Positions 8,017 through 17,094 of a stretch of DNA of 41,291 bases are shown here, in pieces. The position numbers and the translations under genes were made by a program. Position 1 is the first letter of the stretch; each line of letters starts with the position of its first letter. The DNA lies in assembly GCA_900548585.1 (NCBI GenBank), contig URLI01000017.1, positions 1 to 41,291 on the forward strand. The letters run 5' to 3'. The notes under the pieces were generated by a model. The model ran no database searches. It was not told the DNA's origin and saw only the letters and a program-made list of their open reading frames with translations. This DNA comes from an uncultured Prevotella sp. GTDB taxonomy: Bacteria; Bacteroidota; Bacteroidia; Bacteroidales; Bacteroidaceae.

Positions 8017-8158
8017 GTCATGATGCCCCCCTCGCGCATTGCCTTGCCTCGTGTTTCCGCCTGCATGCCGCGCAGAGGTTGTAGGGGCGTTCTTTAAATG
8101 GTTTTTATTTGCTGTCCTGTCGCTGCCGCCACTGTCGCCGGCCTGCGGCTGGAACTAA

Positions 8159-9541
8159 TTATCTCGTTCCGCCGCCCAATGCCTGGTACAGGCTCACCAC
8201 GGCCTGCATCTTGTTGAAGTCGTCGGTCACCTGTGCTATTTCGGCGTTCAGCAGCGAACTCTGCGCCTGCATCACCTCGAGGTAAGTGCTTGACGACTCT
8301 GACACGAGCATCTTCGTGTGCTCGACGTTTAGCCTCAGCACTTCCACCTGGTGCGCGTCAAGTTTGCTCTTGGCCTCGTTCGAGTTGTATCTCACAAGCG
8401 CGTTGCTCACCTCGCTGCCTGCCTGTATGATGGCGTTCTGCCAGTTGTTGTATGCCTGTTCGTAGGTGGCCTGCGCCGCCACGAGGCCTGCCTTGAGCTG
8501 CCCGTTCATGAAAATCGGCTGCACGAGCGATCCCACGGCGGATGCAAGTATCTTCCCCGGATTCATTATCCTGCCTCCACCGTTGTTTGTGTATGCCCCG
8601 CTGCCGCTGATTGTTATTTTCGGATAGAAGCGCGAGCGTGCCGTGTTGACGTCATAGAAGCAACTCGCCAGTTTCATCTCTGCATAGTGGACATCGGCGC
8701 GGTTGGCGAGGAGGTGCAGTTCCGCACCAGTGGCGAAGTCTGTTGGCAGCGACTGCTCGTGCAGTTTCCCCCTCGCAATCGCCTGTGCCGGCCGCCCTAT
8801 CAGCACCGACAGCGCGTTCTCGGTCTCGCGTATCTGCCGCTTCAGGTCCTCCGCCTGTGCCAGGACTTTGTAGTGTGCCGCCTCTGCGCTCTGCACGCTG
8901 GTTGAGCGGTACCGCCCCAATTCCATCTGCATCTTCATCACGTTCCACGTGTCCTGCGTGAGGGCAGACATGTCGTTTATTATCTCTATTTGCCGGTCGA
9001 GCATCAGCAGGGTGTAGTACAGGTTGGCAATGTTCGAGATCACCTGCGTCTGCACCACAAGCTGATAGTCCTTTGTCGCGAGCAGAGCCGTCTGTGCGGA
9101 GCGTTTCTGGTTGAGCAAGCCGCCGAAAAGGTCGACCACCCACGATGCGTTCACTGGCAGCGAGTAGGTCTGCACGGCCTTGCCGAAGTCCCACGAGGAA
9201 ACCGTACCTTGCGGCGTGAACGAGAACTGCGGCACGAAGGCCAGTTTTGCGGCTGCCAGTTGCGCCTCCACCATCTTCACGTTAAGCGCCGCGTTCTTCA
9301 TGTTCACGTTGTGTTCCAGTCCCTGCTGTATAAGGTCTCGCAGGTGCGGGTCTGTGAAAACCTCTCTCCACGGCAGGTTTCCGAACGATGCCGTGTCGTT
9401 GGCGGCAACTGTGTCTGTTGCCGCCGCCCCGCGCGTGATGTCGACAAGTGGCAGTGCCGGGCGTTCATACTTGCTGTAAATGCCGCAGCCGCTCAGCAGC
9501 ACCACCGCCGACATCATTGCTGTTATAATTGTCTTTCTCAT
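8159..9541 (-). CDS. RND efflux outer-membrane channel (TolC/OprM, NodT family lipoprotein)
   Basis: The outer-membrane component of a tripartite drug-efflux system; 460 residues. An N-terminal signal peptide with lipobox LSGC places the lipidated cysteine at residue 20. Two outer-membrane efflux-protein repeats follow, rich in long amphipathic helices (for example VKMVEAQLAAAKLAFVPQFS and the second-repeat counterpart AQATYEQAYNNWQNAIIQAG), as in OprM. It lies 24 bp after the pump gene and is the last gene of the three-gene operon. Substrates cannot be predicted from sequence. The component type is secure. Confidence 0.93.
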   Translation of the reverse strand: MRKTIITAMMSAVVLLSGCGIYSKYERPALPLVDITRGAAATDTVAANDTASFGNLPWREVFTDPHLRDLIQQGLEHNVNMKNAALNVKMVEAQLAAAKLAFVPQFSFTPQGTVSSWDFGKAVQTYSLPVNASWVVDLFGGLLNQKRSAQTALLATKDYQLVVQTQVISNIANLYYTLLMLDRQIEIINDMSALTQDTWNVMKMQMELGRYRSTSVQSAEAAHYKVLAQAEDLKRQIRETENALSVLIGRPAQAIARGKLHEQSLPTDFATGAELHLLANRADVHYAEMKLASCFYDVNTARSRFYPKITISGSGAYTNNGGGRIMNPGKILASAVGSLVQPIFMNGQLKAGLVAAQATYEQAYNNWQNAIIQAGSEVSNALVRYNSNEAKSKLDAHQVEVLRLNVEHTKMLVSESSSTYLEVMQAQSSLLNAEIAQVTDDFNKMQAVVSLYQALGGGTR

Positions 9542-9565
9542 TTTCTTTCAGTGTAACTCCATATA

Positions 9566-12500
9566 TTAAACGTTGTCCTTCTCGCTCAACTCCGTGGCGC
9601 AAGTGTACTGCAGCAGTTCGGTGTCCACGTCGGCATCGTCGTCTTCAAACCGCATAGGCTTGATTTTCTCCTGTAGCCACTGGAAGAATGCGAACAGAGC
9701 CGGCACTACGAATATCTGCAAGGTCATGCCAATGAGCATGCCGCCCACGGCCGCCGCACCAAGTGTCTGGTTTCCGTTTGCCCCGACTCCGCTGGCGAAC
9801 ATCATCGGCAGGAGTCCGATGATCATGGCGAGCGAGGTCATAAGGATTGGCCTCAGGCGAGACCCTGCGCCCTGTATCGCCGCCCACCGTATCGCCATTC
9901 CGGTCTGCCTGCGCTCAAGTGCGAACTGCACGATGAGGATTGCGTTCTTCGCCAGCAGGCCGATTAGCATGATGAGCGATATCTGCATGTATATGTCGTT
10001 GCTGTGGCCGAACATCTGCGTGAAGGCGAAAGCCCCTGAAAGCCCGAACGGTATCGACAGGATCACCGCCAGCGGGAGCATGTAGCTCTCGTACTGCGCG
10101 CTTAGTATGAGATACACGAAGACGATGCAGAGGATCAGTATCAGACCCGTGGTGTTGCTTGCGCGCGACTCTTCGCGCGTCAGTCCGCTGTACTCGTAGG
10201 CATATCCCTGCGGCAGTGTCTCGGCGGCCACCTCCGATATTGCCTGCATAACCTCTCCCGAGGAATATCCGTCGTTTGGCGTTACGTTTGCCGAGATACT
10301 CGTGAACAGGTTGAAACGGTTGATGTTTGACGGCCCATATACGCGCCTCAGGCTGCAGAACTCCGTTATCGGCGTCATTCCCGCGCTTGTCCTGACGAAG
10401 ATGTTCTTTATCCCCTCTGGCCTCATGCGGCTCTCCACGTCTCCCTGTATCATCACACGGTAGAGTTTCCCATACGAGTTGAAGTTCGACGCGTAGAAGC
10501 CTCCGTAATATCCTTGCAGCGTGGACAGCACCGCCGACGGCCCTATGCCAGCCTGCTTGCACTTCGCCACGTCCACGTCCACCATGTACTGCGGGTAGTT
10601 CGGGTTGTAGGATGTCATTGCGGTCTGCACCTCCGGCCGCCTCTGCAGTTCGGAAAGGAACTCCTCTGTACGCTCGAAGAAGCGGTTGAGGTCGCCTCCG
10701 GTCTGGTCCTCGAGATTGAGCGTCAGGGCGTTTGTCGCCGAGAAGCCCGATACCATTGGCGGCGGGAAAGCCAGTATCTTCGCATCCTTTATGCTTGCCG
10801 TCTGCTTGTATATCATGCCCAGCACGGCCGTATTGGAGAGTGGGTTGACAAAGAAGCGCATTATACCGTCACCCTGCCACAGGCCGGACAGCTTGTACCA
10901 AAAGCCCCCCATGCGTTCCTCGAAGGGTTTCAGCTTGACGATGAACGTTGCCTGGTCGGATCCCTGCCCGGATATGAAGTTGAAGCCCTGTATCTGCTCG
11001 CGGTTCAGCACCGCCGGGTTTGATGCCAGCATAGAGTCCACCTGGTCTATCACCTGCTGCGTGCGGTGTACGCTCGTTCCCGGCGGCATACTTATCGTGC
11101 AGAAGATGACACCGGTGTCCTCGTTTGGCACGAGACCGGTCTTCGTTGTCGCCATGCTTAAAACCAGCGCCGCGATACCCACGGCAACGGCCGCGCCCAC
11201 TGCCACCTTGTGTCTTATGGTGCGCTCGACGCCTTTCTTATATTTTCCGAGCAGTTTGTTGTACTGCGTGTTGAACGAGGCGTGGAAACGGTCGATGAGG
11301 CTCATCTCGCCTTTCTCCTCGCCATGCGGTTTCAGGAAGATGGCACACAGGGCCGGCGACAGCGTTAGTGCGTTGAGTGCCGAAATGAAAATAGCCACTG
11401 CCATCGTTACGCCGAACTCACGGTAGAACGCCCCCGACACTCCGCCGATGAACGACACTGGTATGAATACCGCCGCCATGACAAGCGTTATCGATATGAT
11501 GGCGCCCGAAATCTCGTTCATCGCGTCGACACTCGCCTCCAGTGAGTTTTTGTAGCCCATGTCGAGTTTCGCATGCACCGCCTCCACCACCACGATGGCA
11601 TCGTCCACCACTATGGCGATGGCGAGCAGCAGCGCCGACAGCGTGAGCAGGTTTAGCGAGAAGCCGAATATCTTGAGGAAGAAGAACGTGCCGATGAGCG
11701 ACACCGGCACCGCGATAAGCGGGATGAGCGTCGAGCGGAAGTCCTGAAGGAAGATGTAAACCACGATGAACACGAGCACGAATGTGATGAAGAGGGTGAA
11801 CACCACCTCCTCGATCGAGGCATACAGGAACTCTGTCACGTCGTAGGTTATGCTGATTTCGCATCCTGGCGGCAGCGCCTTCTCCTGCCTTGCAAGCTCC
11901 TCCTTGCAGTCACTTGCAATCTGGTTGGCGTTTGAGCCGGCTATCTGCTGGACCATCCCCACCACGGATGGCCTGTTGTTGTGTCGCATCGACACCGAAT
12001 ATGACAGTCCACCGAGCTCTATCTTAGCCACGTCCTTCAGCCGCAGGGTCTGCCCCTCCGTGTTTGTCGATATGATGATGTTGCCGTATTCCTCTGGTGT
12101 CTTGAGCCGTCCCTTGTAGCGCATGACATACTCGTATGCCATGTCGCTCTGCTCACCGAACGCCCCCGGCGCGGCCTCGATGTTCTGGTCTGCCAGGACT
12201 GCAGAGATGTCCGACGGCATGAGGTTGTATTGCCTCATCACGTCCGGCTTGAGCCATATCCGCATCGAGTAACTCTTCGCGCCAGGGCTGGACACGTCGC
12301 CCACTCCCTCGACGCGCTTGAGCGCCGGGATGATGTTTATCGAGAAGTAGTTTGTCAGGAACTCGTCGTCATACCTGCCGTCCTTTGACGACAGCGACAA
12401 TATCATCACCTGCGACGTCTGCCTCTTCGACACCGTCACGCCGGCCCTTGTGACCTCTGCCGGCAGCAGTGCCTGTGCCTGCTGCACGCGGTTCTGCACG

Positions 12501-12820
12501 TTGACGGCAGCCATGTCCGGGTTCACGCCCTGGCGGAACATGATGGTGATTGACGCCCAGCCGTTGTTGGTTGCCGAGGATGTCATGTAGTCCATGCCCT
12601 CTACGCCGTTGATGCTCTCCTCCAGCGGCGCGAGCACCGAGTTCTTCACCGTCTCGGCATCAGCCCCGTTGTACGCGGCAGACACCATCACTGTTGGCGG
12701 GGCGATGTTAGGGTATTGCTCCACCGGGAGCGTCACGAGACCTATTATGCCCAGTATCACGATGATCACAGAAATAACCGTGGACAGCACCGGCCTCTTT
12801 ATGAAGGTTGTAAATGTCAT
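9566..12820 (-). CDS. RND multidrug efflux permease (HAE1/AcrB family)
   Basis: The inner-membrane proton-driven pump; 1084 residues, the normal length for the family. It begins MTFTTFIKRPVLSTVISVII, with the first membrane helix at once. Large periplasmic loops follow after helices 1 and 7. The proton-relay aspartate pair is visible in AIVVDDAIVVVEAV in helix 4, with the partner lysine in GLLAKNAILIVQFA in helix 10. The hydrophobe/amphiphile-efflux type is indicated by similarity to AcrB/MexB (GTSVHRTQQVIDQV, RPEVQTAMTSYNPNYPQ). It is the middle gene, 62 bp after the adaptor gene. Likely substrates are bile salts, detergents or drugs, but that is inference. Confidence 0.96.
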   Translation of the reverse strand: MTFTTFIKRPVLSTVISVIIVILGIIGLVTLPVEQYPNIAPPTVMVSAAYNGADAETVKNSVLAPLEESINGVEGMDYMTSSATNNGWASITIMFRQGVNPDMAAVNVQNRVQQAQALLPAEVTRAGVTVSKRQTSQVMILSLSSKDGRYDDEFLTNYFSINIIPALKRVEGVGDVSSPGAKSYSMRIWLKPDVMRQYNLMPSDISAVLADQNIEAAPGAFGEQSDMAYEYVMRYKGRLKTPEEYGNIIISTNTEGQTLRLKDVAKIELGGLSYSVSMRHNNRPSVVGMVQQIAGSNANQIASDCKEELARQEKALPPGCEISITYDVTEFLYASIEEVVFTLFITFVLVFIVVYIFLQDFRSTLIPLIAVPVSLIGTFFFLKIFGFSLNLLTLSALLLAIAIVVDDAIVVVEAVHAKLDMGYKNSLEASVDAMNEISGAIISITLVMAAVFIPVSFIGGVSGAFYREFGVTMAVAIFISALNALTLSPALCAIFLKPHGEEKGEMSLIDRFHASFNTQYNKLLGKYKKGVERTIRHKVAVGAAVAVGIAALVLSMATTKTGLVPNEDTGVIFCTISMPPGTSVHRTQQVIDQVDSMLASNPAVLNREQIQGFNFISGQGSDQATFIVKLKPFEERMGGFWYKLSGLWQGDGIMRFFVNPLSNTAVLGMIYKQTASIKDAKILAFPPPMVSGFSATNALTLNLEDQTGGDLNRFFERTEEFLSELQRRPEVQTAMTSYNPNYPQYMVDVDVAKCKQAGIGPSAVLSTLQGYYGGFYASNFNSYGKLYRVMIQGDVESRMRPEGIKNIFVRTSAGMTPITEFCSLRRVYGPSNINRFNLFTSISANVTPNDGYSSGEVMQAISEVAAETLPQGYAYEYSGLTREESRASNTTGLILILCIVFVYLILSAQYESYMLPLAVILSIPFGLSGAFAFTQMFGHSNDIYMQISLIMLIGLLAKNAILIVQFALERRQTGMAIRWAAIQGAGSRLRPILMTSLAMIIGLLPMMFASGVGANGNQTLGAAAVGGMLIGMTLQIFVVPALFAFFQWLQEKIKPMRFEDDDADVDTELLQYTCATELSEKDNV

Positions 12821-12882
12821 ATGTCAGTATTTTACCGGAACAACCGGAGTTGCATTGAATGATGTCTTGAAAAACGAAGTGG

Positions 12883-14076
12883 TCACTTGCTCATCGCGTT
12901 TATGAAGCCCTTGGCTGTGCCTTGGTTCTCACCGAGTTTCGTTGCCTCGTCAATCTTCTTCCTGTACTGTGCCGGCGTGATGGGCTTTATCTCCATCCCG
13001 TCCGTTAGTTTCGTCGTGCCGTTTGTCACATAGCGGTCGCCGGCCTTGAGGCCAGACAGCACCACATAGTTCTTCCCGTCGTTCTGCGGGTCCACCTTTA
13101 TCTCGGTGTATTTCACCTTGTTGTCCTTGCCGAGCACATACACGAAAATCTTGTCCTGCACCTGCGTTGCCGCGTTCTGCGGTATGATGATGGCGTTGTT
13201 GTCAGAGCGTGGCACGACGATGGCGCCCGACGCGCCCGACTTTAGCAGTCGCTGTGGATTTGGGAAGCGGGCGATCATCTGCACGCTGCCCGTGGCAGCG
13301 TCAATCACCCCACTGGCTTTCACGAGCCGCCCCGTCTCCGAGTACATTGTCCCGTCGGCAAGCTGCAGCTTCAGGTCGGGATATGTGTTGATGGCGGCCT
13401 GCATCGTGCCTGCGGCCTTTGTCATGCTGAGCACGTCCTTCTCCGTCATTGAGAAATACGCCTCTATTGTGCTGATGTTCGACACTGTGGTTAGTGCGGG
13501 CATACTCGAGGCGCTCACCATCGCGCCCTCCTTGTAGGGCAGGGTGCCGACCACTCCCGCCGTTGGGCTTTTCACATAGCAGAAGCCGAGCATCTCCTTT
13601 GCTGAGGCGAGAGCCGCCCTTGCCTGCGCGAGCTGCGCCTTCGCGCTCTCGTAGTTGTTCTTCGCGCTGTTCAGCTCGAAGTCGCCGATGACGTTGTTCT
13701 CGCGCAGCTTCACGCTGTTGTCGTATGCCATCTTCACCGTGTTGCACTGCGCCGAGGCCGTGTTCACGGCAGCCTGCGCCTGCCTCACGGAAGCCTGATA
13801 TGTGGCGTTGTCTATCACGAAGAGCAGTTGCCCGGCAGAAACGGCCTGCCCCTCCCTCACGCAGACCCTCGTTATGAAGCCCGCCACCTTGGGACGTATC
13901 TCCACGTCTTGTATCCCCTTGAATGTCGCCGGGTAGGTGGTCTGCATCGAGGCGTTCTGGCTCTTCACGGTCTCCACAGGAAACTCGTTGTCAACAAAAT
14001 CCATTCCGCCTTTCTTGCCGCACGAGACGAGTACGGCGGCAATGGCCGAAAACAGAAAAATCCTATTCCTTTTCAT
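12883..14076 (-). CDS. RND efflux periplasmic adaptor lipoprotein (membrane-fusion protein)
   Basis: The adaptor that joins the pump to the outer-membrane channel; 397 residues. The signal peptide ends in lipobox LVSC (cysteine at 19), so it is probably anchored in the inner membrane. The lipoyl half-motif VRPKVAGF-type segment appears as VEIRPKVAGFITRVCVREGQ, and the second half as SPTAGVVGTLPYKEGAMV, flanking an alpha-hairpin of about 90 residues rich in Ala, Gln and Lys. A beta-barrel and membrane-proximal domain follow, ending with DGMEIKPITPAQY. It is the first gene of the efflux operon, with a candidate promoter at 14169-14176. Confidence 0.94.
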   Translation of the reverse strand: MKRNRIFLFSAIAAVLVSCGKKGGMDFVDNEFPVETVKSQNASMQTTYPATFKGIQDVEIRPKVAGFITRVCVREGQAVSAGQLLFVIDNATYQASVRQAQAAVNTASAQCNTVKMAYDNSVKLRENNVIGDFELNSAKNNYESAKAQLAQARAALASAKEMLGFCYVKSPTAGVVGTLPYKEGAMVSASSMPALTTVSNISTIEAYFSMTEKDVLSMTKAAGTMQAAINTYPDLKLQLADGTMYSETGRLVKASGVIDAATGSVQMIARFPNPQRLLKSGASGAIVVPRSDNNAIIIPQNAATQVQDKIFVYVLGKDNKVKYTEIKVDPQNDGKNYVVLSGLKAGDRYVTNGTTKLTDGMEIKPITPAQYRKKIDEATKLGENQGTAKGFINAMSK

Positions 14077-14168
14077 ATTGTATTTAATTGTTGTTATCTC
14101 TTGTCACGCTATCATGTAAAACCACGCATGCGTATAAAGATGCTGCGTGATGTATGGTTTTCCGACTG

Positions 14169-14176
14169 CAAATGTA
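14169..14176 (-). promoter_or_regulatory. Candidate -7 box (TACATTTG) for the efflux operon
   Basis: The minus strand reads TACATTTG, matching TAnnTTTG. The expected TTTG about 20 bp upstream is not clear. The inferred leader of roughly 85-90 bases before the adaptor ATG is long enough to hold regulation. No adjacent TetR or AraC regulator gene is present. Confidence 0.45.
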
Positions 14177-14215
14177 TACATATTTATTGTGAAACGCCTG
14201 CCCGTTAATGATTAA

Positions 14216-15691
14216 TTAATTAGAATTAACAATATGCAAGCCCATGTCCCTCGCTTTTTCCATGAGCAATCGCATCAGCGGCTCCCGCTCGTTTGGCACG
14301 CGGTTGTCCAGCACCGCCTCCTTGAGGCATTTCTTCAGGTCGCCCACTTGCCGCGAGGGCTTCAGCCCGAACATGCGCATTATCTCGTTTCCGTCAACCA
14401 CCGGCTGCAGTTCCCGCTTGTAGTCTTTCTCCTTGAGTTGTGCGAGTTTCTCGCGCACCATTCTGAAGTTGTCCCTGAAGCGCGCCTTCCTCACCTCGTT
14501 CTTCGATGTTATGTCGGCCTCGCACAGCGTCATAAGGCTGTCGATGTCGTCGCCGGCATCGTTGATGAGGCGCCGCACCGCGCTGTCGGTCACCTCGTCG
14601 TCGGCAATCACGATGGGGCGCATGTGCAGGTTGACCATCTTCTGCACGAACTTCATCTTCGCATCGAGCGGCAGCTTCATCCGCCTGAATATCTTGGGGA
14701 CCATCTTCGCCCCGATGAAGTTGTGGTTGTGGAATGTCCACCCTGCGGCGTTGTCCCACCGCTTGCTGTTCGTCTTCCCGACGTCGTGCAGTATCGCCGC
14801 CCATCGCATCCACAGCGAGTTGTCCTCGCTTGCCGCAACGTTGTCCAGCACCTCGAGGGTGTGGTAGAAGTTGTTCTTGTGCGCTTTCCCGCCGCGTGTC
14901 TCCACGATGTCGAGCAGGCACAGCTCCGGCAGTATTTGCTGCAGCAGCCCGGCGCGGTAAAGGTCATACAGCCCACGGCTCGGCCTGTCGGTCATGATTA
15001 TCTTGTTCATTTCCTCCTGTATCCTCTCGCCGCTTATTATCTTCAGCCGGGGCGCGTTCCGCAGAAGTGCGTCGAAGGTCTCCTCCTCGATGTTGAACTT
15101 CAGCTGCGCGGCGAACCTGACGCACCGCAGCATCCGCAGCGGATCGTCGGAGAACGTCACGTCCGGGTCGAGCGGAGTGCGGATTATGCCGTCCTCAAGG
15201 TCGCATATGCCGCCGAACGGGTCGATGAGCTCGCCGAAACGTTCCTTGTTGAGGCACACCGCGAGCGCGTTGATGGTGAAGTCGCGCCGGTTCTGGTCGT
15301 CCTCCAGCGTGCCGTCCTCAACCACCGGCTTGCGCGAGTCGTGGCTGTAGCTCTCGCGCCTCGCGCCGACGAACTCCACTTCCACCTGACCTCCGCCGCC
15401 CCCCGGCGCCGGAAACTTTACCTGGGCAGTGCCGAAGTTGCGGAACACGCTGAGGCGGGCGCGCCTGCCGACGCGCTTCTTCAGCCCGGCCGCCACGTCA
15501 ATGCCGCTGCCCACCACCACAACGTCGATGTCGCTGGAGTTACGGCCGAGGAAAATGTCGCGGACGTAACCGCCAACGACATAGCATTCCACGCCGAGCG
15601 AGTCGGCGGCATCGGAAATCTTGCGGAATATGTCTTTATCGAGGATATGTGCCAGCTCGGCATCACTATACATTCTCATACGAAACGTCAT
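14216..15691 (-). CDS. CCA tRNA nucleotidyltransferase / polyA polymerase family with HD domain
   Basis: Adds or repairs the 3' CCA end of tRNAs. From the ATG at 15691 the protein has 491 residues. The N-terminal class II nucleotidyltransferase domain shows YVVGGYVRDIFLGR and the metal-binding DID in SSDIDVVVVGSG, followed by RRDFTINALAV and RMLRCVRFAAQL, the CCA-enzyme motifs B to D. A C-terminal HD phosphohydrolase domain has AILHDVGKTNSKRW. The frame stays open to 15997, but that extension runs through the 22-bp repeat array and a promoter, so it is not coding. A strong promoter at 15700-15730 ends nine bases before 15691. ATGs at 15679 and 15673 are possible alternatives. Confidence 0.92.
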   Translation of the reverse strand: MTFRMRMYSDAELAHILDKDIFRKISDAADSLGVECYVVGGYVRDIFLGRNSSDIDVVVVGSGIDVAAGLKKRVGRRARLSVFRNFGTAQVKFPAPGGGGGQVEVEFVGARRESYSHDSRKPVVEDGTLEDDQNRRDFTINALAVCLNKERFGELIDPFGGICDLEDGIIRTPLDPDVTFSDDPLRMLRCVRFAAQLKFNIEEETFDALLRNAPRLKIISGERIQEEMNKIIMTDRPSRGLYDLYRAGLLQQILPELCLLDIVETRGGKAHKNNFYHTLEVLDNVAASEDNSLWMRWAAILHDVGKTNSKRWDNAAGWTFHNHNFIGAKMVPKIFRRMKLPLDAKMKFVQKMVNLHMRPIVIADDEVTDSAVRRLINDAGDDIDSLMTLCEADITSKNEVRKARFRDNFRMVREKLAQLKEKDYKRELQPVVDGNEIMRMFGLKPSRQVGDLKKCLKEAVLDNRVPNEREPLMRLLMEKARDMGLHIVNSN

Positions 15692-15699
15692 TTTGAGTG

Positions 15700-15730
15700 C
15701 AAAGATACAGCAAAAAGGACACATCGCAAA
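15700..15730 (-). promoter_or_regulatory. Promoter for the CCA-enzyme gene
   Basis: On the minus strand TTTG (15730-15727), a 19-bp spacer and TATCTTTG (15707-15700) match the Bacteroidota consensus closely. Only eight bases separate the box from the first ATG at 15691, implying a leader of a few bases. Confidence 0.75.
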
Positions 15731-15926
15731 GCCAACATTCCCTTTTTTGTCAAACATTGAATGCCGTGGGGCGGCATCGGCCCCTCTCCCGCAATGATTT
15801 GGCATCATCCCGCGCTGCGCCTGCGGCTGCGCCAAAACGTCCGGAAACACTCGCGGCAGGTGAAATTCACGCCAGGCGTAACGCCAGCAGGCAGCCGGCA
15901 AGCGGCACGCCTGTGACTGAACGGCA

Positions 15927-16014
15927 TGCAAACACGGCGTATTTGGTATGCAAACACGGCGTATTTGGTCTGCAAACACGGCGAATTTGGTGTGCAAACA
16001 CGGCGTATTTGCAG
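15927..16014. repeat. Four tandem 22-bp units, each an imperfect 17-bp palindrome
   Basis: Units start at 15927, 15949, 15971 and 15993. The first two are identical (ATGCAAACACGGCGTATTTG plus GT); the third has one internal change (GAATTTG) and the fourth ends differently. Inside each, CAAACACG-G-CGTATTTG is near-palindromic (7 of 8 arm positions pair). The palindromes lie at 15930-15946, 15952-15968, 15974-15990 and 15996-16012, exactly 22 bp apart, about two helical turns. The array lies in the 488-bp gap between the CCA-enzyme start and the FISUMP lipoprotein gene, which holds no other gene I can support. An operator array, a recombination substrate or an inert minisatellite are all possible. 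Confidence 0.9.
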
Positions 16015-16100
16015 TCCTGCCGATGCCGGACGGCAGGCACGTTCACCGTCTGCCCATGCGCAAGGCGCGGTTTCCATGCTTTACTAAAAGTGAAATTTTC

Positions 16101-16126
16101 AAAAAAAATAGACCGCCAAAGGCGGT
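16101..16126 (-). terminator. Rho-independent terminator downstream of the FISUMP lipoprotein gene
   Basis: On the minus strand ACCGCC-TTT-GGCGGT is a perfect six-pair stem with a 3-base loop, followed by CTATTTTTTTT. It lies about 54 bases past the stop at 16180 and is the best intrinsic terminator in this part of the window. Confidence 0.85.
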
Positions 16127-16131
16127 AACTA

Positions 16132-16159
16132 AGGGCGGGCCTTTTAAAGGGTCCGCCCT
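16132..16159 (-). terminator. Second long hairpin immediately before the terminator
   Basis: AGGGCGG (16132-16138) pairs with CCGCCCT (16153-16159), and the interior CCTTT/AAAGG continues the stem. It comes between the FISUMP stop and the U-tract terminator, giving two hairpins in series. It may protect the 3' end of the transcript or add to termination. Confidence 0.55.
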
Positions 16160-16179
16160 AAATCAAACAATCGGGGAGG

Positions 16180-16956
16180 CTACTCGAATGGCTGCGCTAC
16201 ATACCCGAGGCTGCGTTCGCTGTCGTACACGGCCACGCTACCACTGTCGAAGTCCAGGTAATACGCGTAACCACTATCGCTGGGGTCAGCACTGGCACTG
16301 GACGACCAATAGTTACCGTCGGAACCGAGGTCGCAAAGCTGGCCAAAAAAGTTGTAATAGCCCAACGCAGGGAGGAAGAAGTAATTACCAATCTCACTAT
16401 CAGCTGGCTTGCCGGATATAGGAGAAACATCATAGCTGCTGTAAGAAGTGCGCAAATCATCACCATTGGGATCTGTAAGCTTAAAGTCAGCAAGAGCCTT
16501 GCCATTTTCTTGAGCGATAACGCTGAGCTTCTTAAGCCATATACCACCGGTGTGAACCTCACCGAAAGCCTCCCACTGAGTACTGTTATCCCAATGAGCA
16601 TCACCCTCCACTACGTACCAAGCCATTTCGTTGGCATTGGGAAGCTGCTTAAAGAGATCATTGGAAGCTTCGAAAGAACCGGTACCCTCGTTATACCAAC
16701 GAGGATCAGCATTAGACTTTGGATAATTTTCGCTTGAACCGCCTCTACCTTTAGGTTGCCAAGGTTCAGCAGCGTCCCACTCGTGACCAGACCAATAGTT
16801 CTGGGCAGCATCCCACATATAATAATTGTGACCGCTGTAAAGAGAAGCAGTAGGCTGACCATGAGTAGTATCAGTGCTCTCTTCGTCAGAACAGCCACTC
16901 ATCAGCACGGATGCAGCCACGCAAGCTGCAAATGAGATAAATAATTTTGTTTTCAT
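16180..16956 (-). CDS. FISUMP-like (Fib_succ_major) surface lipoprotein
   Basis: A 258-residue exported lipoprotein. The signal peptide ends in lipobox MSGC (cysteine at 22) and is followed at once by SDEES. In Bacteroidota an acidic stretch directly after the lipidated cysteine is a lipoprotein export signal, so surface exposure is likely. The C-terminal half has the pattern of the Fibrobacter succinogenes major domain: FFLPALGYYNFFGQ, then NYWSSSASA, then YYLDFDSGSVAVYDSERSLGY. The protein is rich in Trp, Tyr and Asn, as in carbohydrate- or surface-binding modules; the ligand is unknown. Codon choice has more A/T in third positions than neighbours, compatible with high expression or transfer. 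Two strong hairpins follow the stop, and a long A+T-rich leader precedes it. Confidence 0.8.
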   Translation of the reverse strand: MKTKLFISFAACVAASVLMSGCSDEESTDTTHGQPTASLYSGHNYYMWDAAQNYWSGHEWDAAEPWQPKGRGGSSENYPKSNADPRWYNEGTGSFEASNDLFKQLPNANEMAWYVVEGDAHWDNSTQWEAFGEVHTGGIWLKKLSVIAQENGKALADFKLTDPNGDDLRTSYSSYDVSPISGKPADSEIGNYFFLPALGYYNFFGQLCDLGSDGNYWSSSASADPSDSGYAYYLDFDSGSVAVYDSERSLGYVAQPFE

Positions 16957-17094
16957 GTTTTTAAATTGTTTATAAAGTTAATTAATAAAAAATGCCCTAC
17001 ACCAACAGACACAAAGTTTCGCTTCGCTCTAAAGCATAATGCGCAGAAAGAAAAGAGGCATAAGGGAAGATATACCTAATTCTATAAGAGGGTA

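Noticed and set aside
8159..14076. Antibiotic-resistance island
   Set aside because: The tripartite RND operon has the same base composition as neighbours, no mobile genes around it and is a common chromosomal set in Bacteroidota.
14234..15760. 508-codon plus-strand open frame opposite the CCA-enzyme gene
   Set aside because: Antisense to a gene with clear catalytic motifs; composition (His/Val/Arg-rich) is a mirror effect of G+C-rich codons.
15692..15997. N-terminal extension of the CCA enzyme giving a 593-residue protein
   Set aside because: It runs through a strong promoter and the 22-bp palindrome array, gives Cys/Pro/Arg-rich sequence and has no match to the family.
15927..16014. CRISPR array
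   Set aside because: The repeats are directly tandem with no unique spacers and no cas genes.
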